Made by a program: the position numbers and the translations under genes. A stretch of 64,000 bases of DNA. Source: Nectonema munidae. Its lineage: Eukaryota > Nematomorpha > Nectonematoida > Nectonematidae. A model generated the notes under the pieces. That model saw only the letters and a program-made list of their open reading frames with translations. It ran no database searches and was not told where the DNA came from. Location: the NCBI GenBank assembly GCA_030549495.1, contig JAUIRK010001039.1, positions 248,001 through 312,000 on the forward strand, read 5' to 3'. Shown here one piece after another: positions 36,002 to 47,350 of the stretch; position 1 is the first letter of the stretch, and each line of letters begins with the position of its first letter.

Positions 36002-38034
36002 AACTTAATTTACTTATTAGTTATTACTAATGTTCCTGATGTAATTTTTAGTTTAAGACTTACTTATCATTTGTTAAAAGTGGTCATATGTGCCTTCATT
36101 TTAACATTATGAAAATAACAAGCACTGCTATTTCTTCAACCAAAAAATATTATTTTCAATCTGGAAACTATGGTATGATAATTTCTAATTTTCTCAAAAT
36201 TGATTGGAATGCTGTAGAGGATTCTGAACTTGATCAGTTTTATTCTTTTTTCACAAATAAACTCTATTTCCTTATAAAAAAGTATATTCCTTTAAAATAG
36301 TAAAATAAAAAATTTCGTAACTATTTTACTAGAAGAAATAGAATTTTGTTTAAAAAAAAGAAATTTTTTTTTGCCATTTTTATCAAGTTTAGATGCGAAG
36401 GTATTACCATGCATAAACAAGTATCGAAAGTTTTAAGAAAAGAGACGCGCAAAGTTAGGATATTTCATGAGAAGAGGATTCTTTCAAACTATAAACATAC
36501 TCCTAAAAAAGTTTGGTCGTACATAAATCGAAAGAAAAAAGACAATTTCTCTGAACTAGTTGGATCTCTTGGGTTTCGTTTATCGACAGATGTTGAGAGA
36601 GCTAATAGTTTTAGTGAGTACTTTAGTTCTTGTTTTTTGGATCCATGCATTTATAAATACAACTTTTTTGCCACTTGTAACGTTACAAATGACTCTATTA
36701 ATTTTGATATAGGCACAAAATGTAATAAAAGCTTAAACAAGTTCAAGTCCCCTGGGATTGATAACTTACATCTCTACATTATCAATAAATTACATGATGT
36801 TTTAGCGGTTACAGTTAAAATGCTTTTTGAAAAGTGTTTAGAGGAAAAATTTTTTTTGATTTATTGAAAACAGCTTTAATCATACCTGTACTCAAAACTG
36901 GAGATAGTAAATTTTGTCAAAATTATAGACCTATAAGCCTCAATCCAATTCTCTGTAAGGTTTTTGAGTCGTTTATAGCTGAGAATATTGTGAGTCACAT
37001 AGAAAGTCTTCACTTTTTTAATTTGAATCAGCATGTATTTATGAATAGTAAATCTATTTTAACGAACCTATTAGAGTTTCAAACGATTTGGTTCATCTAC
37101 TTGAGCTGAATAATACAATTCATGTGATTTACCTTGATTTTCACAAAGCTTTTGACTCCATTCCACATAAATATTTGATTGATAAGTTAGAATAATTTGG
37201 CATAAAAAGAAACCCACTGTCATTATTAACCGATTTCTTTAAAGATAGAAAATTATTGTTATAAATGGGGGTTATTCTCAAGAAAACTCAGTTACAAGTG
37301 GTGTGCCGCAAGGGTCTGTTCTGGGTCCCTTGCTATTTAATATTTTCCTTAATGACCTCTTGAACATAGTTAGCTCCAAACTAAAAGTGTTTGCCTATTA
37401 TATTAACATTTACAACGTCTCTAATTCTGCTGGTAAAGCTCGCTTGCAGGGTGAATTAATGAGCATCTTTCATTGGTGTAATAGATGAGGGATGAAACTG
37501 AATCTAGACAAGTGTACCCACATACAAATTGAATTACAAAATGATAAATCATTCTTCATTGGAGGACATAAACTGAAAAAAGTGGATACACAGAAAGATC
37601 TTGGTATAATTTTCAACACAAATACTGATTCTAGAGAAAATATCTCATCGAGGGTGTCAAAGGCTTTCCAAGTTTTTCATAAAGTGCACAAATGCTTCGC
37701 TTTTTTTAATACCAACACAGCTCTACTTCTATATAAAACACTTATTAAACCGATTTTAGAGTATGGAAACGTCATTGCTTATCCTTTTTATTCCTTTAAT
37801 GCTGCAAACATTGAAAGAGTCCAAAGAACAATCACTAAAAAGATTCTTGGAATGAAACATCTGAAATATAAGGAAAGACTAAAAAGTTTGAATTTGCCCT
37901 CGATGATGTACAGATTCAAAAGAAATGATATGGTTACTGTATTAAATATTGTAAATGATAATTTGAGAACTATTTCACAAGTTTTTTCCAGAATTCTCCG
38001 AAAGTTTGCAAAGATTTCACTCTTACAAGTTTAG
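36002..38034 (+). mobile_element. LINE (CR1/Jockey-like), 5'-truncated, broken RT
   Basis: Starts at the end of the endonuclease (LLVITNVPDVIFSLR; GHMCLHFNIM), then the linker (36346–36700: RILSNYKHTPKKVWSYINRK), the SPGID-type motif (KFKSPGIDNLHLYIINKL), RT fingers (NYRPISLNPILCKVFESFI), motif A (YLDFHKAFDSIPHKYLI, 37132), [19 protein letters not shown] (37303) and thumb (LGIIFNTNTDSRENISSRVS; LLYKTLIKPILEYGNVIAYP). The catalytic FADD is replaced by FAYYIN, and several stops and frameshifts separate the parts. No 3' tail was defined after 38034. Confidence 0.8.
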
Positions 38035-38880
38035 AAAGAGTCATTGCAAAAAGGGGTATTGCTAAAATGTGGGCAGCAATGGGTAGCAATAGGAGGCAAT
38101 TGGCAGCACTAAAAATAACAAAAAAAACACTGATACAAAAAAATTTTAAGGTGTATCATATATACAAGGTAGTTTATCCATAAAAAATTATGTATTAAAT
38201 TCATAAATATTTATTTTTGTATGACAATTTTTTTTGTTTTTCTTAAACTTTCTTCTGCTCTATTTTTTATCTATTCAAATTTTTTTACCGGTTATTTAAA
38301 AGCGGTGGGGGTAAATCGTGCATACTATAAAAATATACCACAAAACTATAAAAAACTTTAATAAAACTTTAATTTTTCACTGTTACAATCAGATAATTAT
38401 AATTCAGTGAACAAAATCTTGTGAAAAATATAAAAACTATTTCAATAGAAGCGTTCTACTGAATCTTTTTTCAGATTAATTGAGATTTAGGGTAAACTGT
38501 GCACATTAATTTTTACAAAATGGCGAATTATTTTCTTTTGTTTGAAATGGCGACTAATACGACACTTCTTTAATAACGTTTTTTATTAATATATTTTTTT
38601 CATAGTTTCATTTTTAATTATTATTTATTTATTTTTACTAACCAAAAATTTTACAATTTAGAAAAAATATATTTAGAAAGAATACGCAAGGTAATTTTTA
38701 TTTTGAATTTTAATTTTCGTAATTTATATTTATTATTGAATATCTAGGTTTTATTAGTTTGATTTTAAGTTTTTACATTTACTTTTTTTTTAATTTAAAG
38801 TTCATATATGTGTGTATTTAGAGTTTTATATATATATATCAAAGATGTGAGACACTAGTTTTATTTTTATATGACTTTAT
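38035..38880. other. No gene seen
   Basis: AT-rich. Two related motifs, GGGGTAAATCGTGCATAC (38308) and GGGTAAACTGTGCACATT (38491), are repeated, otherwise featureless. Confidence 0.5.
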
Positions 38881-38887
38881 TTTTTTA

Positions 38888-39465
38888 GCAAAAGAATTTT
38901 TTAGCTCGCATTGTTTTGTTTGTGAAGTTGAAGATGAAGTTGCGAAGTTGAAGTGCGCCATCTGTTTTGAAAGATCTCATTCGAGCTGCCTCAATGTTAC
39001 TGATTATGAACAGGCTTTTTTTGATTTTAATGCACTATATTTTATTTGTTGTAACTGCTGCTATCATAAAGGCCTATATGATTTTTTCAAAGGACATAAA
39101 CGTTTAGAGGCCCAGTATAATTGTTTGAAAAAATTGATTTAGATTTTGATAGCTTTTTAAATAAATTAAAAATTTTTGCTAGAGCTGAAATGATTTTTTT
39201 AAGAAACGAATGTTTGATTTTCTCTAAAGCTTGTCTACAGTATAATAGCCCTATTGATACCAATTCACGAAAAATTCTTGATCATTATAAGTTAGGCTCA
39301 AATTGCATTCCTTTAAGTTCAACGCCTGATGGTAGTTGTTTTACGTACGGTATTGTCCACGTGTTTTCTTTAAGATCTTATTTGTTTTCAACAATGACTG
39401 CAAGGCAGGGCAAAAATGATCCAAACAGCTTCGGTTACATATGTGGGGGATTAACTTTTAGTTAA
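38888..39465 (+). pseudogene. PHD finger followed by OTU-like segment, unrecognised gene or transposon ORF
   Basis: 38900–39142 encodes HCFVCEVEDEVAKLKCAICF, RSHSSC and ICCNCC, with the C-x2-C, C-x2-C, H-x2-C, C-x2-C spacing of a PHD finger. After a stop near 39139 the frame at 39121–39465 gives LGSNCIPLSSTPDGSCF, resembling the start of an OTU cysteine-protease domain (usually DGNCLF), but the rest of OTU is not visible. PHD/OTU combinations occur in invertebrate transposon-encoded proteins. Whether this is one broken ORF is inferred. Confidence 0.4.
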
Positions 39466-39489
39466 AGAAAAGTGTAGTATTTCACGCCA

Positions 39490-40935
39490 TACTAAGAAAA
39501 TGTACAAGGCGTATTCCCATTGTGACCTGGGAGAAGAGGATAAGTCATGAGCTCCTCATGTTTGTTGCCTTAGAGGTGTGAAGACATTGAGTGCCTGGTA
39601 CGCAGGAAAATTTATCGTGAGCAGAAAGATCACTAATGATTGCTATTTCTGTCAGCAAGACTATACAGGCTGCACTACAGTAAAGAAAAATAAAAACATT
39701 GTCTACCAAAATTTGCAATCAGCAACACCCAGATTAAGGAACGCAGAGTTCCAGCAGTGAAGATGAGCATTCCACTGGTGAATATGTGGAGCCAAATAAT
39801 CCAGAAAGTGAGAATAAACCAATACCATTTTCTCAAGAGGATGACTTGTGCAGGGATCTTTATTTAAAATTCGAATTTTATATCATATAGAGGCAAAGAC
39901 AAAAATGAGTTTCGGACATCAAGAACGTAATCTTGAGAAAGTCGTGAAGATAACACTTTACAGAAAACATACAGAGGATTTGTTTGCCTTATTCACCATG
40001 AAGGATGTCTTATGGTTTTGTAATTCACTGAACTTTTTGAGCAACTGGAAATACCATATAATAACACCAACTGGTGACTTTTCATAGATGAATCCAAGGA
40101 CGGCATCAAAGCTGTTCTGTTACACAATGGTTACACTCTTCCTTTTGTTCTCATAGCACAGCCGAATGATATGAAAATCTGAAAGCAATTTTAACAAGCA
40201 TACAGTATGATGACCATAACTGGCATATTTGTGCAGATTTCAAGGGTGTGGTCATGCTTATTGGCCTTAAGTTAGGCTATACTAAATTTTGCTGCTTCTT
40301 ATAAAACTCCAGAACCAGAACTAAACATGATGTAGGCAAGGATTGGCTGATCCGAGATGAAATCGAGCAAGGAAAATACAACATCGTGCACAAACCACGT
40401 GTGAAAAGTGATATAATTCATTCACCACCTTTGCATATAAAAACTTGTTTGTTTAATAAATTTGTGAAAGCCTTGGACAAGGAATCCTTCGCATTTGCAT
40501 ATTTTGCAGATAAGTTCCTTTCCCTGAATCAAGTTAAAATTAAAGAAGATATCTTCATAGCTCCTCAAATTCGAAAAATTGTATTTGATGCAATGAAGAG
40601 AAGCTTGCTTTTAAGTCACTTAAGAAAGTGTGTGATAACTTCTTGAGAACCATCGTTCAGAAGACTGGTGCAAGTTGTGAATTATCTGCGGAATCATTAT
40701 CATGATATTGGATGTAACATGTCTCTAAAAGTTAATGTTCTTCACTCTCATTTGGATTATTTTGCGAAAAATTTTGGTGATATGAGTCATTAACATGGCG
40801 AGTTATTACATGAGGATATTTCAATGATAGAGCGACGATTCAAAGGAAAATGGTTGGCAGACTTCTTCTGGGCTATAAAAAAAAAGAATATCACACTCCA
40901 TACAACAGGCATAGAAGGACAAAAGTTAAACTGAC
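39490..40935 (+). pseudogene. Degenerate copy of an arthropod multicopy family ('DCYFC' family), function unknown
   Basis: Recognised blocks in order: CDLGEEDKS.APHVCC (about 39518–39565), LSAWYAGK (39588), NDCYFCQQDYTGC (39638), KNIVYQNLQSATPRL (39697), IPYNNTNW (about 40055), LFIDESKDGIKAVLLHNG (about 40085–40130), HSPPLHIKTCLFNKFVKALD (40424), FIAPQIRKIVFDAM (40555) and EDISMIERRFKGKWLADFFW (40813). This order matches a large family of uncharacterised predicted proteins common in aphids, copepods and other invertebrates, probably spread by a transposon. More than ten stops and frame changes, so a fossil. The family identity is from memory. Confidence 0.5.
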
Positions 40936-41704
40936 ACGTGTGTATTTTTAATTCATAACCAATAAATGTTTCGTTATACCAACAAACTTTGTTTTTTGTA
41001 ACCAAGTATTTGCAATGTTGTGCTTAATACGGAATATTTTGTAGTATATTATAAAACATATGGTACCTGGTACAGGAAAACGGTGTCTAATTTGGAGGAA
41101 TAAATGTCAGATTATCAGAACTATTTTTACACATAAATAGGTCTTACTTAACTTGTACTCTTTTTAAACCTCAAATTTATTACACAGTGTTATTATATAG
41201 TTCAATGTTTTTTTATCTCAATTATTTGACAACTTTTGGCTCAATTTTTAAATACTCTACTTTTAAAGAATAATTTTTTAGGTAAATTTTTTTACAAATA
41301 AAATCACCTTTTTAAAGTAATTATGTCAATTTTTGGAGGATAATATGAAAATTTTAATCAAATTTACTCGTATATCCTAAAAATTTTCTTCAAAAGGAAT
41401 GAACTATTATTTATAAAAAGTTTTCATCGACACTTGATATTCCGTATCTGCCTGTGATTATACAATTATAAATTAAATTAAAATAATTTAGCGTATATAT
41501 TGGATATAATTTCCTAAAATCTCATTATAGTTTATCGCAAATTGTTTCCAAAGTATTAATCAAAAATTTTCTTAAAAATATCCTTCTAATTTTATCTTTA
41601 ACATCAAAAATAAATGGATGTTAATTTTAGAAATAAAGTTTTTTCAGTTTTATTTTTTTTAAATTTTTTAACAACTTTTTATTCCATTAAATTAATTTTG
41701 TACC
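40936..41704. other. No gene seen
   Basis: AT-rich tail of the preceding fossil and flank of the SINE. Confidence 0.5.
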
Positions 41705-41864
41705 TCTCAGCTTAACAGTTGAAGGTCAGGGGTTCGATCCCCAAGGCTCCCAACTCTAAAAACAAATTCACAAAAACTGTGATTAACCATCTTAAGCATA
41801 ATGCGAGCATATAGCTTAACTGCTGAAAGTGCTTTGATATCTCAAACCAACCAACCAACCAACC
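41705..41864 (+). mobile_element. tRNA-derived SINE, family 2, copy 1
   Basis: The head has CAGCTTAACAGTTGAAGGTC and a perfect box B GGTTCGATCCC (41731–41741). The body includes AAACAAATTCACAAA and GATTAACCATCTTAAGC, and the tail is GAAAGTGCTTTGATATCTC with a CCAA repeat (AACCAACCAACCAACC). The tail, from GCGAGCATAT onward, resembles the 3' end of the I-like LINE at 35622–35675. A second copy is at 47103–47350. Not a functional tRNA gene: no acceptor stem and no anticodon arm. Confidence 0.8.
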
Positions 41865-41889
41865 GGTCTATGTAAAATAAGCCGGTCTA

Positions 41890-41908
41890 TGTAAAATAAG
41901 CTGCAAAA
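41890..41908. repeat. 19-bp inverted repeat, left arm
   Basis: TGTAAAATAAGCTGCAAAA is the exact reverse complement of 46809–46827, 4.9 kb away. The preceding GGTCTA...AAATAAG occurs twice in tandem (41865–41900). Confidence 0.7.
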
Positions 41909-42174
41909 ATAGCTTCAAATATAAAGTTAAATAACTTTGTAAATAATTTGACAATTTAATTTAAATTTTGCATATAAACTAAATATAATATACAATACAT
42001 ATATTCAAAGTTACAATTAAATCTGTTCCCTAGAATTTGTATGATAGCCTAAAATAAGCTGCAAATTCAACGCCCATTTTTTTGAATTTTTAAAAATGGC
42101 GAATTCTTTTATTTTCTCCTAAAATATAATTACAACCATTTTTTTTCTTGTTTTCTATTTCAAATTTTTTTTAT

Positions 42175-43455
42175 AGTTTGAACTTTGTTTTTTCTGTAAG
42201 AAACTTAACTTATTTATAATTGTTTTTATAAGTTCTTCGCTTATAATATTTTTTTTGAAGGTTGGCCTTAATATTTTTACTTAATTTATTTTATAAGTTC
42301 ATCCTCTATTATATTTAACTTTTTCAAGGCGGATCTTTGCTTTTTCTGTAAGAAATTTAACTTGTTTCCTTAATTCTTTATTATAAGTTCATATTAAATA
42401 TCTTTAAGGTTGATCTTTGCTCTCGCTGTAACAAACTTTACTTTTTACTGATTTTTCCTATAATTACGTTAAAAATTTTTAAGGTTGACCTTTGCTTTCT
42501 GTGTCAGGAACTTAAATTTTTTACTTATTTTTTTTCATAAGTTCATTCAACTTTTTTTGAAGGTCAATCTTTAATTTTCTCTAAACTTTTTTATCATCCC
42601 CTATTATATTAAACTTTTTTAAGGCGGATCTTTGCTTTATCTGTAAGAAATTAAAATTTTTTCTTTAATTCTTTTTTATAAGTTCATATTAAACATTTTT
42701 AAAGGTTGATCTTTGCTCTCTCTGTAACAAAATTTACTTTTTACTTATATTTCCTTATAATTACGTTAAAAATTTTTTTAAGGCTGACTTCTTTACGAAC
42801 TTAAATTTTTTATTTATTTATTTTCATAAGTTCATTAAACTTTTTTGGAAGGTCAATGTTTGCTTTTCTGTAAACTTTTTATAAGTTCATCCCCTATTAT
42901 ATTAAACTTTTTTCAAGGCTGATCTTTGCTTTTTCTGTAAGATTAATATTTTTACTTAATTTATTTTTTAAGGTTGACATTTGCTTTCTGTGTAAGGAAC
43001 TTAAATTTTTTACTTATTTTTTTTCATAAGTTCATTCAACTTTTTTTGAAGGTCAATCTTTAATTTTCTGTAAACTTTTTTATCATCCCCTATTATATTA
43101 AACTTTTTTAAGGCGGATCTTTGCTTTATCTGTGAGAAATTAAAATTTTTTCTTTAATTCTTTTTATAAGTTCAATTTTTAAAGGTTGATCTTTGTCCTC
43201 TCTGTAACAAACTTTACTTTTTGCTTATATTTCCCTATAATTACGTTAAAAAAATTTTAAGATTGACTTTTGCTTTCTGTGTAAGGAACTTAAATTTTTT
43301 ATTTATTTTTTTTCATAAGTTCATTCAACTTTTTTTGAAGGTCAATCTTTGCTTTTCTGTAAACTTTTTTCAAGGCTGATCTCTGCTTTATCTGTAAGAA
43401 ATTTAACTTTTTCCCTTAATTCTTTATTATAAGTTCATATTAAATATTTTTTTAA
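42175..43455. repeat. Tandem array with higher-order structure (4 x about 74 bp, about 295-bp unit)
   Basis: Subunits begin AAGG(T/C)(T/G)GAYCTTTGCTTT.CTGTAA and contain ATAAGTTCAT or a variant. Subunit starts were seen at 42326, 42406, 42481, 42560, then 42621, 42702, 42780, 42849, then 42915, 42970, 43049, then 43110, 43182, 43259, 43338, and 43372. The first member of each group (AAGGCGGATC or AAGGCTGATC) recurs at spacings 295, 294, 195 and 262, so four kinds of subunit form a higher-order unit. One unit lacks a subunit and the ends are degenerate. Confidence 0.8.
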
Positions 43456-46400
43456 GATTTTATAATAAATCAAGCTCAAGTAATTTCAAAATTAACTCTT
43501 AAAACAACTTTTTTACCATATTCGTATTTGTTACCTTACTTAACTTTTAACAAAATTAATGATCAATAATTATTCTGAAAGTATTTTATCTAAAAACAGT
43601 TTTATATAATGTCTCTTTCTTATTTCAGTGTATTCAAAATTTTATGAAAAATGATAAGAAATATAGAAAATTATCTGATTTCACTTTTTAAATTTTTTTC
43701 TAATTCAATATTCCTGTATTCATTTATTCCGGTTAGATAATAAAAGTTTTTAATATTGCAAGTAACAAGAAATCGATGAATGTAGAAAGCTAAAAAGTAT
43801 TTAGGTATGGAACTTATGATTAATTTTTTCATCAATTTCATGAATCGCTTTAATTTTTTTTCAGATTTTTATTTATCAGGATGAATTGTGTTTAGTCAAA
43901 TAAGAACTCTGTAAAAGTCTTCGTAGTTCTGAAAACTCTTCAATTTTTATTTTTTATTTTCTCTTACACAATTATTTAGTGTACTATTATTCGTTTTTAT
44001 TTTAAAATTTTCATTATTTTCAATAAATCTATTAGGAAAGCCATTTTTATTTAAGATGAAGCATGTTTTTAATTAGAAAACTTTATTAGAAAGTTTGTAT
44101 TTTATCTTAAAAATTGTTAAACTTAACCAGTTGTTCAAAAAATAGTACAGTGTCTCCCGCCCTAATGAAAGATTCTGCACTTATGAAGAAATTTTAAAGT
44201 GTCGACCAAAGTATCCAATCATATACAACATGATTAACAAAATTTATTTGAAAACCCTTGAATTAAGTTTAGGCAATAATGATCAGCTCGCATTTTTAAT
44301 TGTAAGGTTTTTTAATAATACCCGCAACAGATATTAACTAAATTTTACAGAATAATTATTTTTGTATTCTAAAAACATTTTATATATCAATGAAGTAAAC
44401 TGTCTTAAGGATAGGCATCGTTTGAAAAGGAAAATTCTTTTGAAAGTGTAATAAAAATTGTTCAAAACTAATTTTTACATAAATTTGGTAATGGCTTTAT
44501 ACGGAAAGTGGACTTATTATTTTTGAAAAATTGGAAATCCAGTTTCAAAAATTCTTCTGAAAATCAAATTTTGTGTTAAAGTTTTAAAATTTGGTACCTT
44601 AACAGAAATCATTTTCATGAAAAAGTCAACATAAAAAACTTGATTCTTTTTTATTAAGTTGAGAAATGATAACTTCGAAAGGTAAAAGGTTAAAAAAATT
44701 AATTTTCCTGCACAAATTTAAATGAAAATCTTTAAAAGAATATTTTTTCCAACAAATGATGGGGAAAATAAAAAAAATATTCTTCGAAGTATATATCCAA
44801 AGGTGGCAATATTTTTGTCAAGAAAATCTTTAAAAAAAAATAATTTTTCACGTTGGCAGATATTTAGGAAATTTTAAAGTCATTGATTTTTAATAACTTT
44901 GGGAAAATTTTCTTAGTACTAATTTATCTGGCTGGTTTTTGAAATTTTATCAAAATTTATTCGAATTTCGTAAAAAGAGGATTTCTCTTAGGAAAAAAAT
45001 TTATTATAATGTATCTATATTATAATATTTATAAAAATTGACAATTTAATAAAATGAAAGTTTTTATATTTAGATATCATTTTAAATTTTTTCTAGCATA
45101 ATAGTTTATAGATAAACATCTAGTAGTAAGCTCTCGATAACTCGAGTCGCTTTATCTGTCTCAGTCATATCTACACATGCTAAATTTTCGTTTAACTCAA
45201 AATCAGATAGGTGGAATTTTCGGTTAAATCGAAGTAATTCATGCTTTTTCTGATATCAATTTATAACTTAAATTATTCGGGATAAAAATTTCAATGCTAT
45301 CTGTGAATTGCAGTTCATCATGTTGCAATATATTTCAGAGGCTTTGAATACAAAGTTTTTATGAAAAATCAATAAAAGTGTGAATTACACATGCTTTCAT
45401 TCATTTCGTTGTAAGGCATTTTCAGCGCTGAGATATTTGCAGCCCTATGATTTGCTTTGAATTATTGTACCATATTTTATTATTATCTTTAAGCGTGTAG
45501 GCACAAAATTTTATGCCCTTTTCAACGTAAATTATCGTAATTTTGTATATATACTCTCGTTATTTTTTTATAAAATAAAATGAATTCAATTTTTTTTGAG
45601 GTTTTGCTCCCTTAAATTTGTACCTGGAAGTATCACAGAACTGCTATTCATTCAAGAAAATATATGATACTGATCATTCGTTTAACTCGAACTTCGGATA
45701 ACTTAAAGGATTTTTTGGATCCCAAAGACTCGACTTTTTGGTAGATATTAAAATATTATAAACATTAAAGGTAAGGGTAAACTCCCTTAAAAATTCATTG
45801 ATGTTGGTGTAGTTATGTAAAATTAAGTGTTTTAGAAAATATGAAATTATTCAGATAGCTTCTCCGGTGAAAGTAAATTTATCAGTTAGGTTACATGTGA
45901 AAATTAATTTACTGACAGATTATACATCATAAAATGGTTTATTAAGTAAATAAATACTATATTTATTGAAAAATTATGCATTTAAAATTTATTATTGTTT
46001 TTAATTTCGAAAATTCTTGATTTAATAAATTTTTTGACAGGATAGTAATTTTCAAAAATATCACAATCAGATCTGCAATAAATTGTTTATTAAAATCACG
46101 GTATATTTAAAGTTAGAAAGATCCAAATGAAAAGAAGTGCTCAGCATATTTAAGAAAGTGATGACAAAAGAAGTGCTCAGTATATTAAGTGAATTAAATT
46201 ATATCAAAATAAATATATACTTAATTCTGCATACAAGGTGTTAGTTAAAACTAGAAATTGTATGTACTCTTGTATTTGACCATCATAACTAAGCGTACAC
46301 AGTGTAAAAGACCTCTTTCTTCTATTGAAGTCTCAGTTCAACTTTTGTGTTCAAAATTTGAGGTTTGAATTTTTATCTAGTGGCTGTACGTGAGCATTTA

Positions 46401-46808
46401 TCGTTAACGCTTATCTTTGACGAGCTTTATCTATTCTCAAATCAATAATAATAATATAATAAATATATTTTTTATTTGATATTTTGAATAAAGATCATCT
46501 TTAAAAACAAAAGAGAATAAAAAGATTAAAGAAATTAAAAATTTAACAAAATATTTTTGAAAATTAATTTTTTAAAATGAAAATATATTTTTTTACATAA
46601 ATTAATTCGCATAGACATTATTGCCACCATCGAGGTTACAGAAATGGAAGACAAACCCATAAATTTTGACTTATTATCACTAAAATATAATGTTTTTTTA
46701 ATATATATAACTTGATTTGATTTTTTTCTGAATTAGAGACTCGAGTTTTATATGTAAGTAAATTTTCACTCTGTTATCTCTTTTCGTTTATTCGAAATCA
46801 GGCTTTAC
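43456..46808. other. Long AT-rich stretch without genes
   Basis: No coding run. 45128–45745 has repeated, partly inverted motifs (TCTCGATAACTCGAGTCG; TTCGTTTAACTCGAACTTCG; AAGACTCGACTTTTTGG) like the ends of a pogo/Tc-type MITE, too weak for a firm call. Confidence 0.5.
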
Positions 46809-46827
46809 TTTTGCAGCTTATTTTACA
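46809..46827. repeat. 19-bp inverted repeat, right arm
   Basis: Exact reverse complement of 41890–41908. It directly precedes the piggyBac-type MITEs. Confidence 0.7.
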
Positions 46828-46835
46828 CCTACCCA

Positions 46836-46967
46836 CCCATTTACGACCAATGTTCCTATTTTGGAACATAAGTAATTTCATCTTCGTCTGCTTTTTTCAA
46901 TGACTTTGAATATAAATCGTCTGCGTTTTTTTTTAGATATCGTCTGCTTTGCTTGGTCTTAAATGGG
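46836..46967. mobile_element. piggyBac-type MITE, copy 1
   Basis: About 132 bp, ends CCCATTTACGACCAATGTTC and (minus strand) CCCATTTAAGACCAAGC, with GTTCCTATTTTGGAAC just inside the left end. TTAA follows at 46968–46971; the left TTAA is lost. The same interior (TTCATCTTCGTCTGCTTTTT) occurs in copies 2 and 3. Confidence 0.75.
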
Positions 46968-46971
46968 TTAA

Positions 46972-47102
46972 CCCATTAAGTCCCAATGTTCCCATTTGGG
47001 AACATAAGTGATTTCATCTTCGTCTGCTTTTTTCAATGACTTTGAATATAAATCGTCTGCGTTTTTTTTAAATATCGTCTGATTTCTATAGTATTTAATG
47101 GG
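46972..47102. mobile_element. piggyBac-type MITE, copy 2, sharing a TTAA with copy 1
   Basis: About 131 bp, flanked by TTAA at 46968–46971 and 47103–47106. Starts CCCATTAAGTCCCAATGTTC, and the interior is almost the same as copy 1. The two copies sit head to tail with one TTAA between them, as expected when piggyBac-type elements enter TTAA targets next to one another. Confidence 0.85.
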
Positions 47103-47350
47103 TTAACAGTTGAAGGTCAGGGGTTCGATCCTCAAGGCTCCTAACTCTTAAAAACAAATTCACAATGACTGATTAACCATCTTAACCCGTTAACGACCAG
47201 AATAATCAGATGATATCTAGTAAAAAGCAGCAGATTTGTATTAAAAAGCATTAATAAACGCAGAAAATTCACATTTTTATAAAGTCGACTGTGGTCGATA
47301 ACCGAGCGTATAATCTTACGGCTGAAAGTGCTTTGATATCTCCAACCAGC
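47103..47350 (+). mobile_element. tRNA-derived SINE, family 2, copy 2, hit by MITEs
   Basis: TTAACAGTTGAAGGTCAG, box B GGTTCGATCCT (47122–47132) and CTGAAAGTGCTTTGATATCT (about 47321–47340) match copy 1 at 41705–41864. The TTAA at 47103 corresponds to the SINE's own TTAA at 41712, so the MITE pair entered the SINE head. A third MITE-like insert occupies 47186–47303 at another TTAA of the SINE. Confidence 0.8.
47186..47303. mobile_element. piggyBac-like MITE of another family, inside the SINE
   Basis: Begins right after TTAA (47182–47185) with CCCGTTAACGACCAGAATAA. The other end read on the minus strand is GGTTATCGACCACAG. The SINE sequence that should follow the insertion resumes at GAGCGTATAATC with a few bases lost. 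118 bp, non-coding. Confidence 0.6.

Noticed and set aside
41731-41741. Perfect tRNA box B, possible tRNA gene
   Set aside because: No acceptor stem or anticodon arm can be formed, and the same unit recurs at 47.1 kb with a LINE-like tail, so it is a SINE.
45128-45745. Possible pogo/Tc-type MITE with TTAACTCGAA motifs
   Set aside because: Ends do not pair well and no TA duplication could be fixed; kept only as a note in the stretch description.
43456-46808. Search for CRISPR-like or regularly spaced direct repeats
   Set aside because: None found; the only regular array is the satellite-like one at 42.2–43.5 kb.
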